This document shows positions 26,564 through 35,241 of a DNA stretch of 64,000 nucleotides, piece by piece. The first letter of the stretch is position 1. Every line of letters begins with the position of its first letter. Origin of the DNA: Drouetiella sp036703255. GTDB taxonomy: Bacteria > Cyanobacteriota > Cyanobacteriia > Elainellales > Elainellaceae. The DNA is taken from positions 1 through 64,000 of the forward strand of contig DATNPL010000227.1 in the NCBI GenBank assembly GCA_036703255.1, read 5' to 3'. The notes beneath the pieces were generated by a model. That model ran no database searches. It was not told where the DNA came from and saw only the letters and a list, made by a program, of their open reading frames with translations. The translations under genes and the position numbers were made by a program.

Positions 26564-27379
26564 ATGAGCCAAACAGTTTTGATCACGGGGTCTTCGAGTG
26601 GAATCGGCAAGGCGACTGCCCAATATTTCCTTCAGAAAGGTTGGAATGTGTCGGCAACGATGCGATCGCCACAGAAGGCTGGAGAGTGGACAAAGGGAGA
26701 GAATGTCATTTGTCCCCGTCTAGATGTGACGGTGCCTGAAACGATCGAGAGTGCAGTTTTGGAAACGGTAGAGCGGTTTGGACGAATTGATGTCTTGGTC
26801 AATAATGCGGGCTACGCGCTGCTGGGGGCGATCGAGGGGGTGACGCCTGAGCAATTAGACCGCCAATTTCAAACCAATGTCTTTGGCTTGGTGTCTACGA
26901 TTCAGGCGGTTTTGCCGATTTTGCGCCAACAGGGCGGCGGCACAATTGTCAATGTGGCTTCGATGGGGGGGCGGCTGGCGTTTCCGCTTATGTCTCCCTA
27001 CCATGCGACTAAATGGGCTGTGGAAGGTCTTTCTGAATCCTTACGCTATGAGCTGCGTCCGTTCAATATTCACGTCAAGATTATTGAGCCGGGTGGAATT
27101 AAGACGAACTTCATCCATCAGGGTGTGGATTGGGCAAGTCATCCCAGCTATGTTGATCAAGTCGAGCAGGTGAGAACTGTAACTGAGAAAATTAATGATT
27201 CGCTGCCGGGGCCAGAAGGGGTGGCTAAAGCGATCTATCGGGCTGCAACAGATCGATCGGGAAGGCTGCGATATTCTCCCCACAGTGCAGCCTATCTGCT
27301 GATGCATGCGATCTTGCCGGATGCACTGTGGCGATCGCTGATTACCCGCGCCATGCTGGGCAAACAAAATGCCGCATAG
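26564..27379 (+). CDS. Short-chain dehydrogenase/reductase (SDR)
   Basis: This classical SDR oxidoreductase of 271 residues uses NAD(P)H. The cofactor motif TGSSSGIG is at residues 8-15, NNAG at 80-83, and the catalytic Ser133, Tyr146 and Lys150 are in VASMGG and SPYHATK. The R following ATM near residue 34 suggests NADP preference. The substrate is not predictable. The gene is preceded by a MerR-type promoter and a divergent merR gene, so it is probably inducible by a small molecule. ATG 26564 is preferred over an in-frame TTG at 26543. Confidence 0.9.
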   Translation: MSQTVLITGSSSGIGKATAQYFLQKGWNVSATMRSPQKAGEWTKGENVICPRLDVTVPETIESAVLETVERFGRIDVLVNNAGYALLGAIEGVTPEQLDRQFQTNVFGLVSTIQAVLPILRQQGGGTIVNVASMGGRLAFPLMSPYHATKWAVEGLSESLRYELRPFNIHVKIIEPGGIKTNFIHQGVDWASHPSYVDQVEQVRTVTEKINDSLPGPEGVAKAIYRAATDRSGRLRYSPHSAAYLLMHAILPDALWRSLITRAMLGKQNAA

Positions 27380-27452
27380 TTGATGGAATTTGTCAGACTA
27401 GAGGCATCATCCTGTTCCCCCTCCTATTGCCGTAGAGACTCTAGAAAATTTC

Positions 27453-28589
27453 ATGCTTGAAGAATCTCGATCGCTCATTGCTGAGAGCCACAATGCTGAG
27501 AGCCACAATCCAGCTAGCTCGACAACCCCTCAGACGCGTCAATCTCTCCTGCAACGGCGATCGCCCCTCGCTTCACCCCAGTACCAAATTAGCCTTCTAG
27601 ATGCGCTGGATCTGTCTCAGAGTCCTAATCAGGCAGACTTTGCTGCTCAAATTGCTCAGCAGGGCTGGGCAGAACTGCGTCCGGCCAAGCTGGAAATCTT
27701 TCAAATTAATGTGGGCAAGCTGTGCAACATGACCTGTCGGCATTGCCATGTGGATGCTGCGCCCGATCGCCGCGAGATTATGGATCGGGAGACGGTGGAT
27801 GACTGCTTGCGGGCGCTCGATCAGACGCAGGCGCACACGGTTGACCTGACGGGCGGTGCGCCTGAGCTGAATCCACATTTTCGCTATTTGGTCGATCAGT
27901 GTGTGGCGCGGGGCAAGCAAGTGATCGATCGCTGCAATTTGACGGTTTTGCTGCTGCCAACCCTAGAGGATTTGCCGCAATGGCTGGCAGAGCGGGGTGT
28001 AGAAATTGTTTGTTCTCTGCCGCACTATCGTCGCCTCAATACCGACTCTCAGCGGGGCGATGGTACGTTTGAGAAGTCGATCGAGGCGCTACGACGGCTG
28101 AATGCGGTGGGCTACGGTCAGGGCAATCCGCAGCGCCGCTTGACGCTGATGTCGAATCCGGTGGGGGCTTTCTTGGCCAGCAGCCAGACCAAAATGGAGC
28201 AAGAGTGGAAAACGGGTTTGATGAAGCATCAGGGCGTCAGTTTCGATCGCCTCATTACGCTCAACAATATGCCGATTTCGCGCTATCTGGAGTGGCTGGA
28301 ACAGTCTGGCAATCTGCAACAGTATATGGAGCTATTGGTGAACTCCTTTAATCCTGCTACGATCGCCGGGTTAATGTGTCGCAATACGCTTTCGGTATCG
28401 TGGGATGGCAAGCTGTACGACTGCGATTTCAACCAAATGCTGGATTTGGAAATTTATGCCGCTGGGCAGCAGGCCCATATTCGCGACTTTACGATGGCAG
28501 GATTGAGCGATCGCCCGATTCGCACCGGACGACATTGTTTTGGCTGTACGGCGGGGGCGGGTAGCTCTTGCGGAGGCGCGATCGAGTAG
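27453..28589 (+). CDS. arsS: Arsenosugar biosynthesis radical SAM protein ArsS
   Basis: ArsS is a radical SAM enzyme that attaches a 5'-deoxyadenosyl group to dimethylarsenite on the way to arsenosugars. The [4Fe-4S] motif CNMTCRHC has C91, C95 and C98. The family's C-terminal Cys-rich domain has DCDFNQML and ends in CFGCTAGAGSSCGGA. The roughly 70-residue N-terminal extension (ESHNAESHNP repeat) is variable in the family. The gene lies 73 bp after the SDR gene and near an AhpD-like protein of the same pathway. The methyltransferase ArsM that normally makes its substrate is not in this window. Confidence 0.9.
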   Translation: MLEESRSLIAESHNAESHNPASSTTPQTRQSLLQRRSPLASPQYQISLLDALDLSQSPNQADFAAQIAQQGWAELRPAKLEIFQINVGKLCNMTCRHCHVDAAPDRREIMDRETVDDCLRALDQTQAHTVDLTGGAPELNPHFRYLVDQCVARGKQVIDRCNLTVLLLPTLEDLPQWLAERGVEIVCSLPHYRRLNTDSQRGDGTFEKSIEALRRLNAVGYGQGNPQRRLTLMSNPVGAFLASSQTKMEQEWKTGLMKHQGVSFDRLITLNNMPISRYLEWLEQSGNLQQYMELLVNSFNPATIAGLMCRNTLSVSWDGKLYDCDFNQMLDLEIYAAGQQAHIRDFTMAGLSDRPIRTGRHCFGCTAGAGSSCGGAIE

Positions 28590-28774
28590 GGGCAGTCGGT
28601 TCACCAGATGGATCAACCGAGGGCATATGGGATTGGGATCACGACAGATTGCCTGATTTTCTAGAGGAGCGATCGTGCCACAGGCGAGGCTGTCCTCTAG
28701 CTCTATTTGTTTGGGGCAAAGAAGGATTATTTTAGAGTGTAGGGTGATTGCACAAGTGGCAAACATAGGTGTCA

Positions 28775-30277
28775 ATGGCTATGAACTCGCTAGTGGGTAA
28801 AACATTACAGGGCGGCAAATATACCCTAGAGCAGCCTTTGGGTCAGGGGGGATTTGGCATCACCTTTAGGGCTGTGCATCACTACCTGGGACAGACGGTA
28901 GTGGTCAAAACTTTAAATCCTGCCAGTCAGAGCAATCCCCAGTATGCAGAGTTTGAGCAGCAGTTTCGAGATGAAGCCCGCCGCTTGGCGATGTGTGTGC
29001 ATCAGAATATTGTGCGCGTCAACGATTTCTTCATCGAAGACAATTTGCCCTACCTGGTGATGGACTATATTCCAGGTCAAACCCTAGATCAGATCGTGTT
29101 TCCCGATCGCCCTCTGCCAGAATCAACTGCCATTCACTATATTCGCCAGATTGGAGCCGCTCTAGAAGTGGTGCATCACAATGGCTTGCTGCACCGCGAT
29201 GTTAAGCCGCAAAACATTATTCTGCGTCAAGGCACCCAGGAAGTAGTGCTGATTGACTTTGGTATTGCTAGAGAGTTCACACCAGGCGTCACCCAAACCC
29301 ACACCAGCCTGATTTCGGTGGGCTACGCCCCTATCGAACAATATGTGGCGCAAGAGAAGCGTACCCCTGCCACAGATGTCTATGGGCTAGCGGCAACCCT
29401 CTATGCGCTGCTGACGGCTCAGGTGCCCACAGCCTCGATCTTGCGCGATCGCCAGCCGATGTCGGCTCCCAAAGATCTGCAACCTCATCTCAGCGCTGCG
29501 ACCAATCAAGCCGTGCTGCGCGGCATGGCGACTGAAGTGCGCCATCGACCGGGCACGGTAGCAGAGTGGCTAGCGCTGCTGCCGGGCAGCTCAATCAATG
29601 GATTGGCAGGGGGGTTGGCGGCAGAGGCTTTACCCTATGGCGGCACTCCAGCGATCGATCCCAATCCTTCTGCGATGGCGACAGTGGCGGTCAGCCCCCG
29701 GTATGAGCCTATCCCTGTGCGCGAGCGGCGGGCAAGACGATCGCCTCGCCCTGCTGTGGCAGAATCTGCGGCAGAAACCGTAGCACCTGCTGCCCTAACC
29801 AAACGGAAGTCGGGATGGATCTGGGGGATTTTGGGTTTGGCGGCGATCGCTGGCGTCACCTTTGCCGCAGTGGGCAATCTGCTGTTTAATCCTCAGCCAC
29901 AGGCTCCTACAGAGCCAGAAACGCTAGAGGAAGTGCCGAGCCTATCCGAGACTCCAGACTCTGTTGACCTAGAGCCGACGGTTTCCCCTGATTTAGAACC
30001 GTCAGAAACGCCGTCGGAAACGCCGTCACCGTCAGAAACGCCGTCCGCTACGCCATCCAATACGCCATCTACCACCCCCTCATTGGCTCCTGCGTGGGAA
30101 TTTCCGTTTAATTCACCTCGGCGCTCCCAAGACAATTCCCAAAGCAATGAAGACAACAGCCAGCCAGTTGAGGAGTCCAGACCGAGCAACCCCCAACCCA
30201 ACAGGCCCAACCCGGCGCTTTTACCCAACTCACTCCGCCGAGAGTATGAGGAAGAACAGCGGCGCAACCGCCGCTAG
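28775..30277 (+). CDS. Serine/threonine protein kinase with C-terminal membrane anchor
   Basis: This is a eukaryotic-type kinase. The glycine loop is GQGGFGIT (residues 24-31), with catalytic Lys45, the catalytic loop HRDVKPQN (140-147) and DFG at 161-163, followed by a GYAPIEQY activation/P+1 segment typical of cyanobacterial kinases. After the kinase domain (to about 270) come a linker, one membrane helix (about 345-370), and an extracytoplasmic Ser/Thr/Pro tail with repeated SETP units. No sensor domain is recognisable outside. The ATG at 28775 has AGG five bases before it; GTG 28769 and ATG 28781 are alternatives. Substrates are unknown. Confidence 0.93.
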   Translation: MAMNSLVGKTLQGGKYTLEQPLGQGGFGITFRAVHHYLGQTVVVKTLNPASQSNPQYAEFEQQFRDEARRLAMCVHQNIVRVNDFFIEDNLPYLVMDYIPGQTLDQIVFPDRPLPESTAIHYIRQIGAALEVVHHNGLLHRDVKPQNIILRQGTQEVVLIDFGIAREFTPGVTQTHTSLISVGYAPIEQYVAQEKRTPATDVYGLAATLYALLTAQVPTASILRDRQPMSAPKDLQPHLSAATNQAVLRGMATEVRHRPGTVAEWLALLPGSSINGLAGGLAAEALPYGGTPAIDPNPSAMATVAVSPRYEPIPVRERRARRSPRPAVAESAAETVAPAALTKRKSGWIWGILGLAAIAGVTFAAVGNLLFNPQPQAPTEPETLEEVPSLSETPDSVDLEPTVSPDLEPSETPSETPSPSETPSATPSNTPSTTPSLAPAWEFPFNSPRRSQDNSQSNEDNSQPVEESRPSNPQPNRPNPALLPNSLRREYEEEQRRNRR

Positions 30278-30300
30278 AACGGCTACGACCCTGTAGATTT

Positions 30301-31224
30301 TTATCCAGCCTGTGAGGTTTCTCGGGCGCCTAGGGCTGCGATCGCCACGCCCATGACAATCACTGCTGCGCCCAAAATGACAACAGTACCCGGATTTTCC
30401 TGAAAGACGATCGCGCCCAAAATGCTGGAGCCGACTGGCTCTGCGAGAATGGTGAGGGTGACGAGGGTGGGCGAAATCCAGCGCACCGACCAGTTAAAGC
30501 TGGTGTGCCCAATGAGCTGAGGAAAGAGCGCCATTAGAACAATCCAGCCATAGACTGGGGCGGGGTAGCCGCTATAGCCTGAGCCAAACAGCAGCGGCAG
30601 CGGCAGCAAGACTAGCGCGGCGGTTGTATAGGTCAGCACGACATGACTGCCAATCCCTAAGCCGCGTCGCTGCGCCGATCGCCCCAACAAAAAATACAGG
30701 CTGACCGCCCAAGAGCCAATCAGCGCCAAAAAATTTCCCAGGAGGGGATTGCTGCCGACAAAGCCGCTACTGGCATCACCAATGGCCACTAAGAGGCTAC
30801 CCAGCAGCGCCAGCGCGATTCCTCCAAAGGTAAGGGGGCTGGGCTTTTCGCGAAACCAAAACCAGGACAGCAGCGCCACCCAAACCGGATTGGTGGTGAC
30901 GAGGGTGGCTGAAGCGGCGATCGAGGTGTAGGAAAGGGACGTAATCCAGCAGGCAAAATGAATCGCCAGAAAGACCCCTGATGCGATCGAATAGCGAAGG
31001 GCGTTGGGGGAAAACTGCGCATCGCGAAAATTGCGCCAAGCCGGAATCAAGCAGAGAGAAGCGATCGTGAGGCGAGAAGCCGCCAGCACCAGGCTAAAGC
31101 CAACCCCTGCGGTATCGGCAGCGGCAAGCGCCAGCCGAATAAAAATCGCGGCGGCCGAGACGGAGAGCACGCCCACCGTCAGCACCAAAATGATTTGCCA
31201 ATTAGCAGGCTTTGGCGAATTCAA
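30301..31224 (-). CDS. EamA/DMT-superfamily transporter
   Basis: The product has about ten hydrophobic helices in two EamA repeats, as in the drug/metabolite transporter superfamily of small-solute exporters and importers. The second repeat ends VVILGAAVIVMGVAIAALG. The substrate cannot be inferred. The frame is open well into ftsZ, but the best start is TTG at 31224 (MNSPKPANW), eight bases past the ftsZ stop. It gives 307 residues, the normal length for this family, whereas the upstream ATG at 31380 would add a basic stretch translated inside ftsZ. The tight spacing suggests translational coupling to ftsZ. Confidence 0.85.
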   Translation of the reverse strand: MNSPKPANWQIILVLTVGVLSVSAAAIFIRLALAAADTAGVGFSLVLAASRLTIASLCLIPAWRNFRDAQFSPNALRYSIASGVFLAIHFACWITSLSYTSIAASATLVTTNPVWVALLSWFWFREKPSPLTFGGIALALLGSLLVAIGDASSGFVGSNPLLGNFLALIGSWAVSLYFLLGRSAQRRGLGIGSHVVLTYTTAALVLLPLPLLFGSGYSGYPAPVYGWIVLMALFPQLIGHTSFNWSVRWISPTLVTLTILAEPVGSSILGAIVFQENPGTVVILGAAVIVMGVAIAALGARETSQAG

Positions 31225-31231
31225 GGACGCT

Positions 31232-32554
31232 TTACCGAGGGGGCCTGCGGCGCTGTAGAAATTCGGGAATATCCAGACCCGGCTTGGTTGTACGCGGATC
31301 GGGTGGCGGATTGACCGGAGCCTGACTCGCCGGAGGTTGACTGGCTGGAGGCTGCGGCAAAGCCGAAGGAGGAGAGACAATAGGCGATCGCTGCTTCAAA
31401 GGCGAGACACGGCTCTGCTGTACGGGCGGCGGCGGTGCTACTTCTCCCGTGAAGCCCGTTGCAATCACCGTAATTCGGATTTCTCCCTGTAGGTTTTCAT
31501 CTAACACGGCACCAAAGATGATGTTGGCGTTAGGGTCTACGGCCTCATAAATAATTTCGGCTGCCGCATTCACTTCATGCAGCGTCAGGTCATGGCCGCC
31601 TGTGATGTTAAAGACAACGCCTTTTGCCCCATCGATCGACGACTCTAGCAGCGGCGAAGAAATGGCGGCTGTTGCAGCCTCTCTGGCACGTGACTTGCCT
31701 GAGCCGATGCCAATGCCCATCAGTGCCGAGCCAGCATCGGCCATTACCGCCCGGACATCCGCAAAATCGACGTTGACCAAACCTGGAATCGTGATGATAT
31801 CTGAGATGCCCTGCACGCCCTGACGCAAAATGTCATCGGCAACGCGGAAGGCTTCCTGCACAGGAGTCTGCTCTGAAATCACGCTGAGCAGCTTGTCATT
31901 GGGAATAATGATCAGCGTGTCTACCCGGCTTTGCAGTGCCGCAATACCCTCATCGGCTTGATTGGTGCGTCGTCTCCCCTCAAAAGTAAAGGGACGCGTT
32001 ACAACGCCTACCGTTAGCGCTCCCACTTCTTTGGCAACTTCAGCGACGATCGGCGCAGCTCCTGTGCCTGTGCCGCCGCCCATTCCTGCCGTAATGAAGA
32101 CCAAGTCAGAGCCTTCTAGAGAGGCCGCCAATTCATCACGAGACTCTTCAGCCGCTTTTTGGCCGATCGCCGGATTGCCGCCTGCTCCTAGACCTCGCGT
32201 CAGCTTTTGACCAATTTGCAAACAATTAATAATTTCTATATTATTTAGAGCTTGAGCATCTGTATTGACAGACCAGAACTCTATGCCAGCTACACCGCTA
32301 GCAATCATGCGGGTCACGGCATTGCATCCGCCGCCCCCGACCCCAATGACTTTGATCTTCGCTACGCTGCTGGGCACAATCTCATCACTCCTGGTTTCTT
32401 CGCCTACCCTTGCGCCTTTGATATCACGAACTTGACCCAAGTGTACCCCAGAGTTAGTAAAAGGGTTAGCAGCGTTCATTGGCAACGCAAAGTCCGCCTG
32501 ATTTGAGTCAGGCGATTCTGCATGGGTGTTAATTAATTTACTATCAAATGTCAT
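31232..32554 (-). CDS. ftsZ: Cell division protein FtsZ
   Basis: FtsZ is a tubulin-like GTPase that polymerises into the division ring at mid-cell. It has the GTP-binding loop GGGTGTGA at residues 159-166, the N-terminal VIGVGGGGCNAV, and the T7-loop region. The roughly 60-residue N-terminal extension is usual for cyanobacteria. A long Pro-rich linker is followed by the conserved C-terminal peptide LDIPEFLQRRRPPR, which binds partner proteins. The gene follows ftsQ by about 500 bp on the same strand, the usual cyanobacterial order. Confidence 0.98.
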   Translation of the reverse strand: MTFDSKLINTHAESPDSNQADFALPMNAANPFTNSGVHLGQVRDIKGARVGEETRSDEIVPSSVAKIKVIGVGGGGCNAVTRMIASGVAGIEFWSVNTDAQALNNIEIINCLQIGQKLTRGLGAGGNPAIGQKAAEESRDELAASLEGSDLVFITAGMGGGTGTGAAPIVAEVAKEVGALTVGVVTRPFTFEGRRRTNQADEGIAALQSRVDTLIIIPNDKLLSVISEQTPVQEAFRVADDILRQGVQGISDIITIPGLVNVDFADVRAVMADAGSALMGIGIGSGKSRAREAATAAISSPLLESSIDGAKGVVFNITGGHDLTLHEVNAAAEIIYEAVDPNANIIFGAVLDENLQGEIRITVIATGFTGEVAPPPPVQQSRVSPLKQRSPIVSPPSALPQPPASQPPASQAPVNPPPDPRTTKPGLDIPEFLQRRRPPR

Positions 32555-33059
32555 TGGACTTTAGAAACGACTGATACAAAGACTTTTTAACTCTAGACAA
32601 CTATAGGGTAAGTTGCTATAAAAACCAAACCACAGCTAGAGATCGCTGAATTAGGCTGTAGCGCTGACATGCACCGATTTAAGTTAAGCCTCAGGCAAGA
32701 AATTAAGAAAGCACGATCGGATAATTGGCGATCGAATCTCTATTAAATCTCTTGAAGTTACCGCTATTTAACTTTATCTAATCAAACTCAAGAAACGTTA
32801 ATTTTAGTCTAGTCAGGCTGAATTTATACAGCCACAGTTTGTCCAATATCTGTCAAACCTTCTGCCTCTATTTTTTGCAGTTGCGCTCCTTTTTATCGCC
32901 CTAAATCTTCTTAATTCAAAACAGTGTATCTCTACCCGGACAATCTGGACTGAAATCGAGATCGATTTCTAATGAGGGAGGTTGGCTGGGCTTGCGCTGG
33001 CATCTGAGCCTGGGAATCTTGCTCAGAATCTTGATCTAAAGCTTGATCTAAAGCTTGAT
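32555..33059. other. ftsQ-ftsZ intergenic region
   Basis: About 500 bp separate ftsQ from ftsZ on the minus strand. The part next to ftsQ holds three 12-bp tandem units (TAGATCAAGCTT, last one altered) and a 43-codon continuation in another frame. The rest is AT-rich and probably carries ftsZ promoters and leader; I see no separate gene. Confidence 0.5.
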
Positions 33060-34055
33060 CTAGGGAGGGTCGCTTTGGGAGTCTGCATCCTCCGCTGGCC
33101 AACTGTCTTCAGGGAGTGGCTCATCGCCAGCAGCTTCGACCTCTTCGACAGGCAGCTCGATCGCCTCAGAGCCAACCAGCTTGACGAGGGGCGTCTGAGG
33201 ATTGCGGAGGTCAATCAGATCGATCTGTTCAGCCGGGAGCTTTTCGGGCAGGTGTCGCAGTTGGTCGAGGGTTCGGAGTTGCTCTGCGAAGCGACTGCCG
33301 TAGGAACCGCAGTAGACGGCGCCCAATTCCGTCTTGAGGATCAGATTTCCGGGTTCTCGCCAGTCAATTTCTAAAATTTTGACGGGGCTGCGGCTCACCT
33401 GCTGATATAGGCTCGTCCATTGCGATCGATACTGATCCTGCATGCCGATGATTTTGAGGTTGGGCAACTGGCGCGATCGATTCAACGCCACGTAGCTCTC
33501 GTAAGGAATAAAGGTTCCCCTTTCGTCTAGCAGCGCCACCGGATTGGAACCAGAGGTAGCATCAGGACTTGCCGCCGTTGGGGTATCGCCAGACTGTTCA
33601 CCAGGCTGATCGCTAGACTGACCATTGGGCTGAGCAGGCAAGGCTGTAGGGCTAGAGTAGACGATCGCCACGGGATAGCGCTCCTGAATTCGCACCGTCA
33701 AGCCAGGGGGAAACAGATGACGAGAGACGGTTGCTTCAGCGATCGGAGCTTGAGACTCAAGGCGCTGAGTCAGGGTTTTAGGTTGCAGCGTTAGCAAGAA
33801 CTGAGGATATTTGATCGGCAGCAGGGTGCGGATGATATCCGCCGACAAAAATTTATTGCCCTCCACCTCAATTTGGCTGGCATCGCGCAGCATCCAGTCG
33901 GGCAGCGTCACCACCCAAATTAGCCCTACGGTCAGCCCTCCCATAGCCACGACCTGCCAGCTCGTTTGCAAAATTCTCCAGCGGCGCTGCCAGCGAAGTT
34001 TGCGCCGTCGCTCTGCCAATTCAGTCCGAGAAATGGTGGGAATATCCGCCATCAT
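33060..34055 (-). CDS. ftsQ: Cell division protein FtsQ/DivIB-type with POTRA domain
   Basis: FtsQ links the divisome to septal wall synthesis. It has a basic cytoplasmic N-terminus (about residues 10-27), one membrane helix (31-52), a POTRA domain (about 57-130, IEVEGNKFLSADIIRTLLP) and the FtsQ beta-domain. A low-complexity insert sits near 150-175. The C-terminus is acidic (EDSWPAEDADSQSDPP). The stop lies in the first of three 12-bp repeats, and another frame stays open for 43 codons beyond it. Start: two adjacent ATGs (34055, 34052) without a clear ribosome-binding site. ftsZ follows downstream. Confidence 0.92.
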   Translation of the reverse strand: MMADIPTISRTELAERRRKLRWQRRWRILQTSWQVVAMGGLTVGLIWVVTLPDWMLRDASQIEVEGNKFLSADIIRTLLPIKYPQFLLTLQPKTLTQRLESQAPIAEATVSRHLFPPGLTVRIQERYPVAIVYSSPTALPAQPNGQSSDQPGEQSGDTPTAASPDATSGSNPVALLDERGTFIPYESYVALNRSRQLPNLKIIGMQDQYRSQWTSLYQQVSRSPVKILEIDWREPGNLILKTELGAVYCGSYGSRFAEQLRTLDQLRHLPEKLPAEQIDLIDLRNPQTPLVKLVGSEAIELPVEEVEAAGDEPLPEDSWPAEDADSQSDPP

Positions 34056-34161
34056 ACTGCCGTGAAATAGAGGTGCTGCCCAGTTATACCAATTTAATTT
34101 CCGATTGCAACAGATCTCTGTAGGGACTTTCTGTATGCTCCTGACAAAATTAAAACTAAGA

Positions 34162-34202
34162 TTTTTTTGACAGCATACGGCTCCGCCACACGCTCAAAAA
34201 AG
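34162..34202. repeat. Inverted repeat with T-run/A-run arms
   Basis: TTTTTTTGA at 34162-34170 faces TCAAAAAAG at 34194-34202, with a GC-richer 23-base centre. It lies between the HEAT-repeat gene and ftsQ. It could terminate the minus-strand HEAT gene transcript and has the same AT-rich arm style as other hairpins in the window. Confidence 0.5.
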
Positions 34203-34255
34203 TTCTTCAAGCTATTTCTGTGAAGATCCTAGTGCAAAAAATCTCACCCACAGCG

Positions 34256-35023
34256 TTAAAAGCCTTCTAGCTCTAACTCTTCAATCACTTGCAGACCGCG
34301 TGGGTCGCCGACCCTCAGCATGGCGGCTTTGGCATCTTCGCGCACGCCCAGTTCCTCATCTTCGGCAAAAGCTTCAATCAAGGCATCGATCGCCGTGGCA
34401 TAAATCACGTTCGAGGGCAGCTCTCGGCAAATCTGGCCGATCGCCCAGGCGCAGTTGCTCCGCACTGCCGGAACCGGGTCGCGGCGCAGGGCTTCAATCA
34501 GCCTTGGCAAGCCAGCAATCATCGAGTCATAGCCCACGTCAGCCATTTGAGCCAAAGCGCTGGCCGCCCAAAGCCGCACGGCAGAGATGTCGGTTTTTAG
34601 GGCATCCGTCAGGGGTTCTAAAGAGCGGCGATCGCGGCAATTGCCCAGCGCCCACACAACCCCCTTGCGCACATAACCATTCCAATCTTGCTTGAGTTGA
34701 TTGATTAAGGGTTCAACGGCAGTGGAGCTGGGGTTGCGTCCTAAACCATAGGCAGCACTCACCCGTACCAGTGGGCAGGCATCCGTCAGCAGCCGAATCA
34801 GGTGAGGAATCGCGCGCTGATCTTCTAATTCGCAAAAAGCTCTAGCAGCCAGCATCCGCTGCTGGTTGTTGGGGGAGTCCAAAAGTGCCAACATCTCATC
34901 TGGATCAGGTTTGGCCACTTCGGTTTCAGCATCGATCGCCTCCACCTGGTCAAGGGGATCAAGGTCGAGGGGATCAAGGTCGAGTTCGGCTTCCAGCACC
35001 GTTAAGTCATCGTTGTCGTACAT
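34256..35023 (-). CDS. HEAT-repeat protein
   Basis: The 255-residue product has an acidic N-terminal stretch with a short repeat (LDLDPLDLDPLD). From about residue 45 to the end there are five or six HEAT/PBS-lyase-type repeats, for example DQRAIPHLIRLLTDACPLVRVSAAYGLG, written here as a position only at about 68-95. Such scaffolds bind proteins; in cyanobacteria relatives include phycobilin lyases (CpcE/F) and NblB. No neighbouring phycobilisome genes support a lyase role, so I call it a HEAT-repeat protein of unknown partner. It is upstream of ftsQ by gene order but transcribed separately or into it. Confidence 0.85.
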   Translation of the reverse strand: MYDNDDLTVLEAELDLDPLDLDPLDQVEAIDAETEVAKPDPDEMLALLDSPNNQQRMLAARAFCELEDQRAIPHLIRLLTDACPLVRVSAAYGLGRNPSSTAVEPLINQLKQDWNGYVRKGVVWALGNCRDRRSLEPLTDALKTDISAVRLWAASALAQMADVGYDSMIAGLPRLIEALRRDPVPAVRSNCAWAIGQICRELPSNVIYATAIDALIEAFAEDEELGVREDAKAAMLRVGDPRGLQVIEELELEGF

Positions 35024-35241
35024 ACTGTCACTCTACCGCAAAGCCTGTCCATCAGCGCTTTGTGACAGACTATGTTGTATGGAGGGTTGTGCAAATGCTG
35101 TGACAATTCAAGCGATCGAAACCTTTTCCCCGTCTTTTGCAAACCCGTTTCTCTCATTTTCGGGGGATGCAGAGCGGCACAAGCCCCTCATTATTGCTCT
35201 AGATCCAAGCTGCTTTATGCCCAATTTATGCCCAAGTCACC

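Noticed and set aside
30001..30080. Short repeated GTCAGAAACGCC-type units considered as a CRISPR-like array
   Set aside because: They are in-frame codon repeats of the kinase's SETP tail, with no spacers of constant length.
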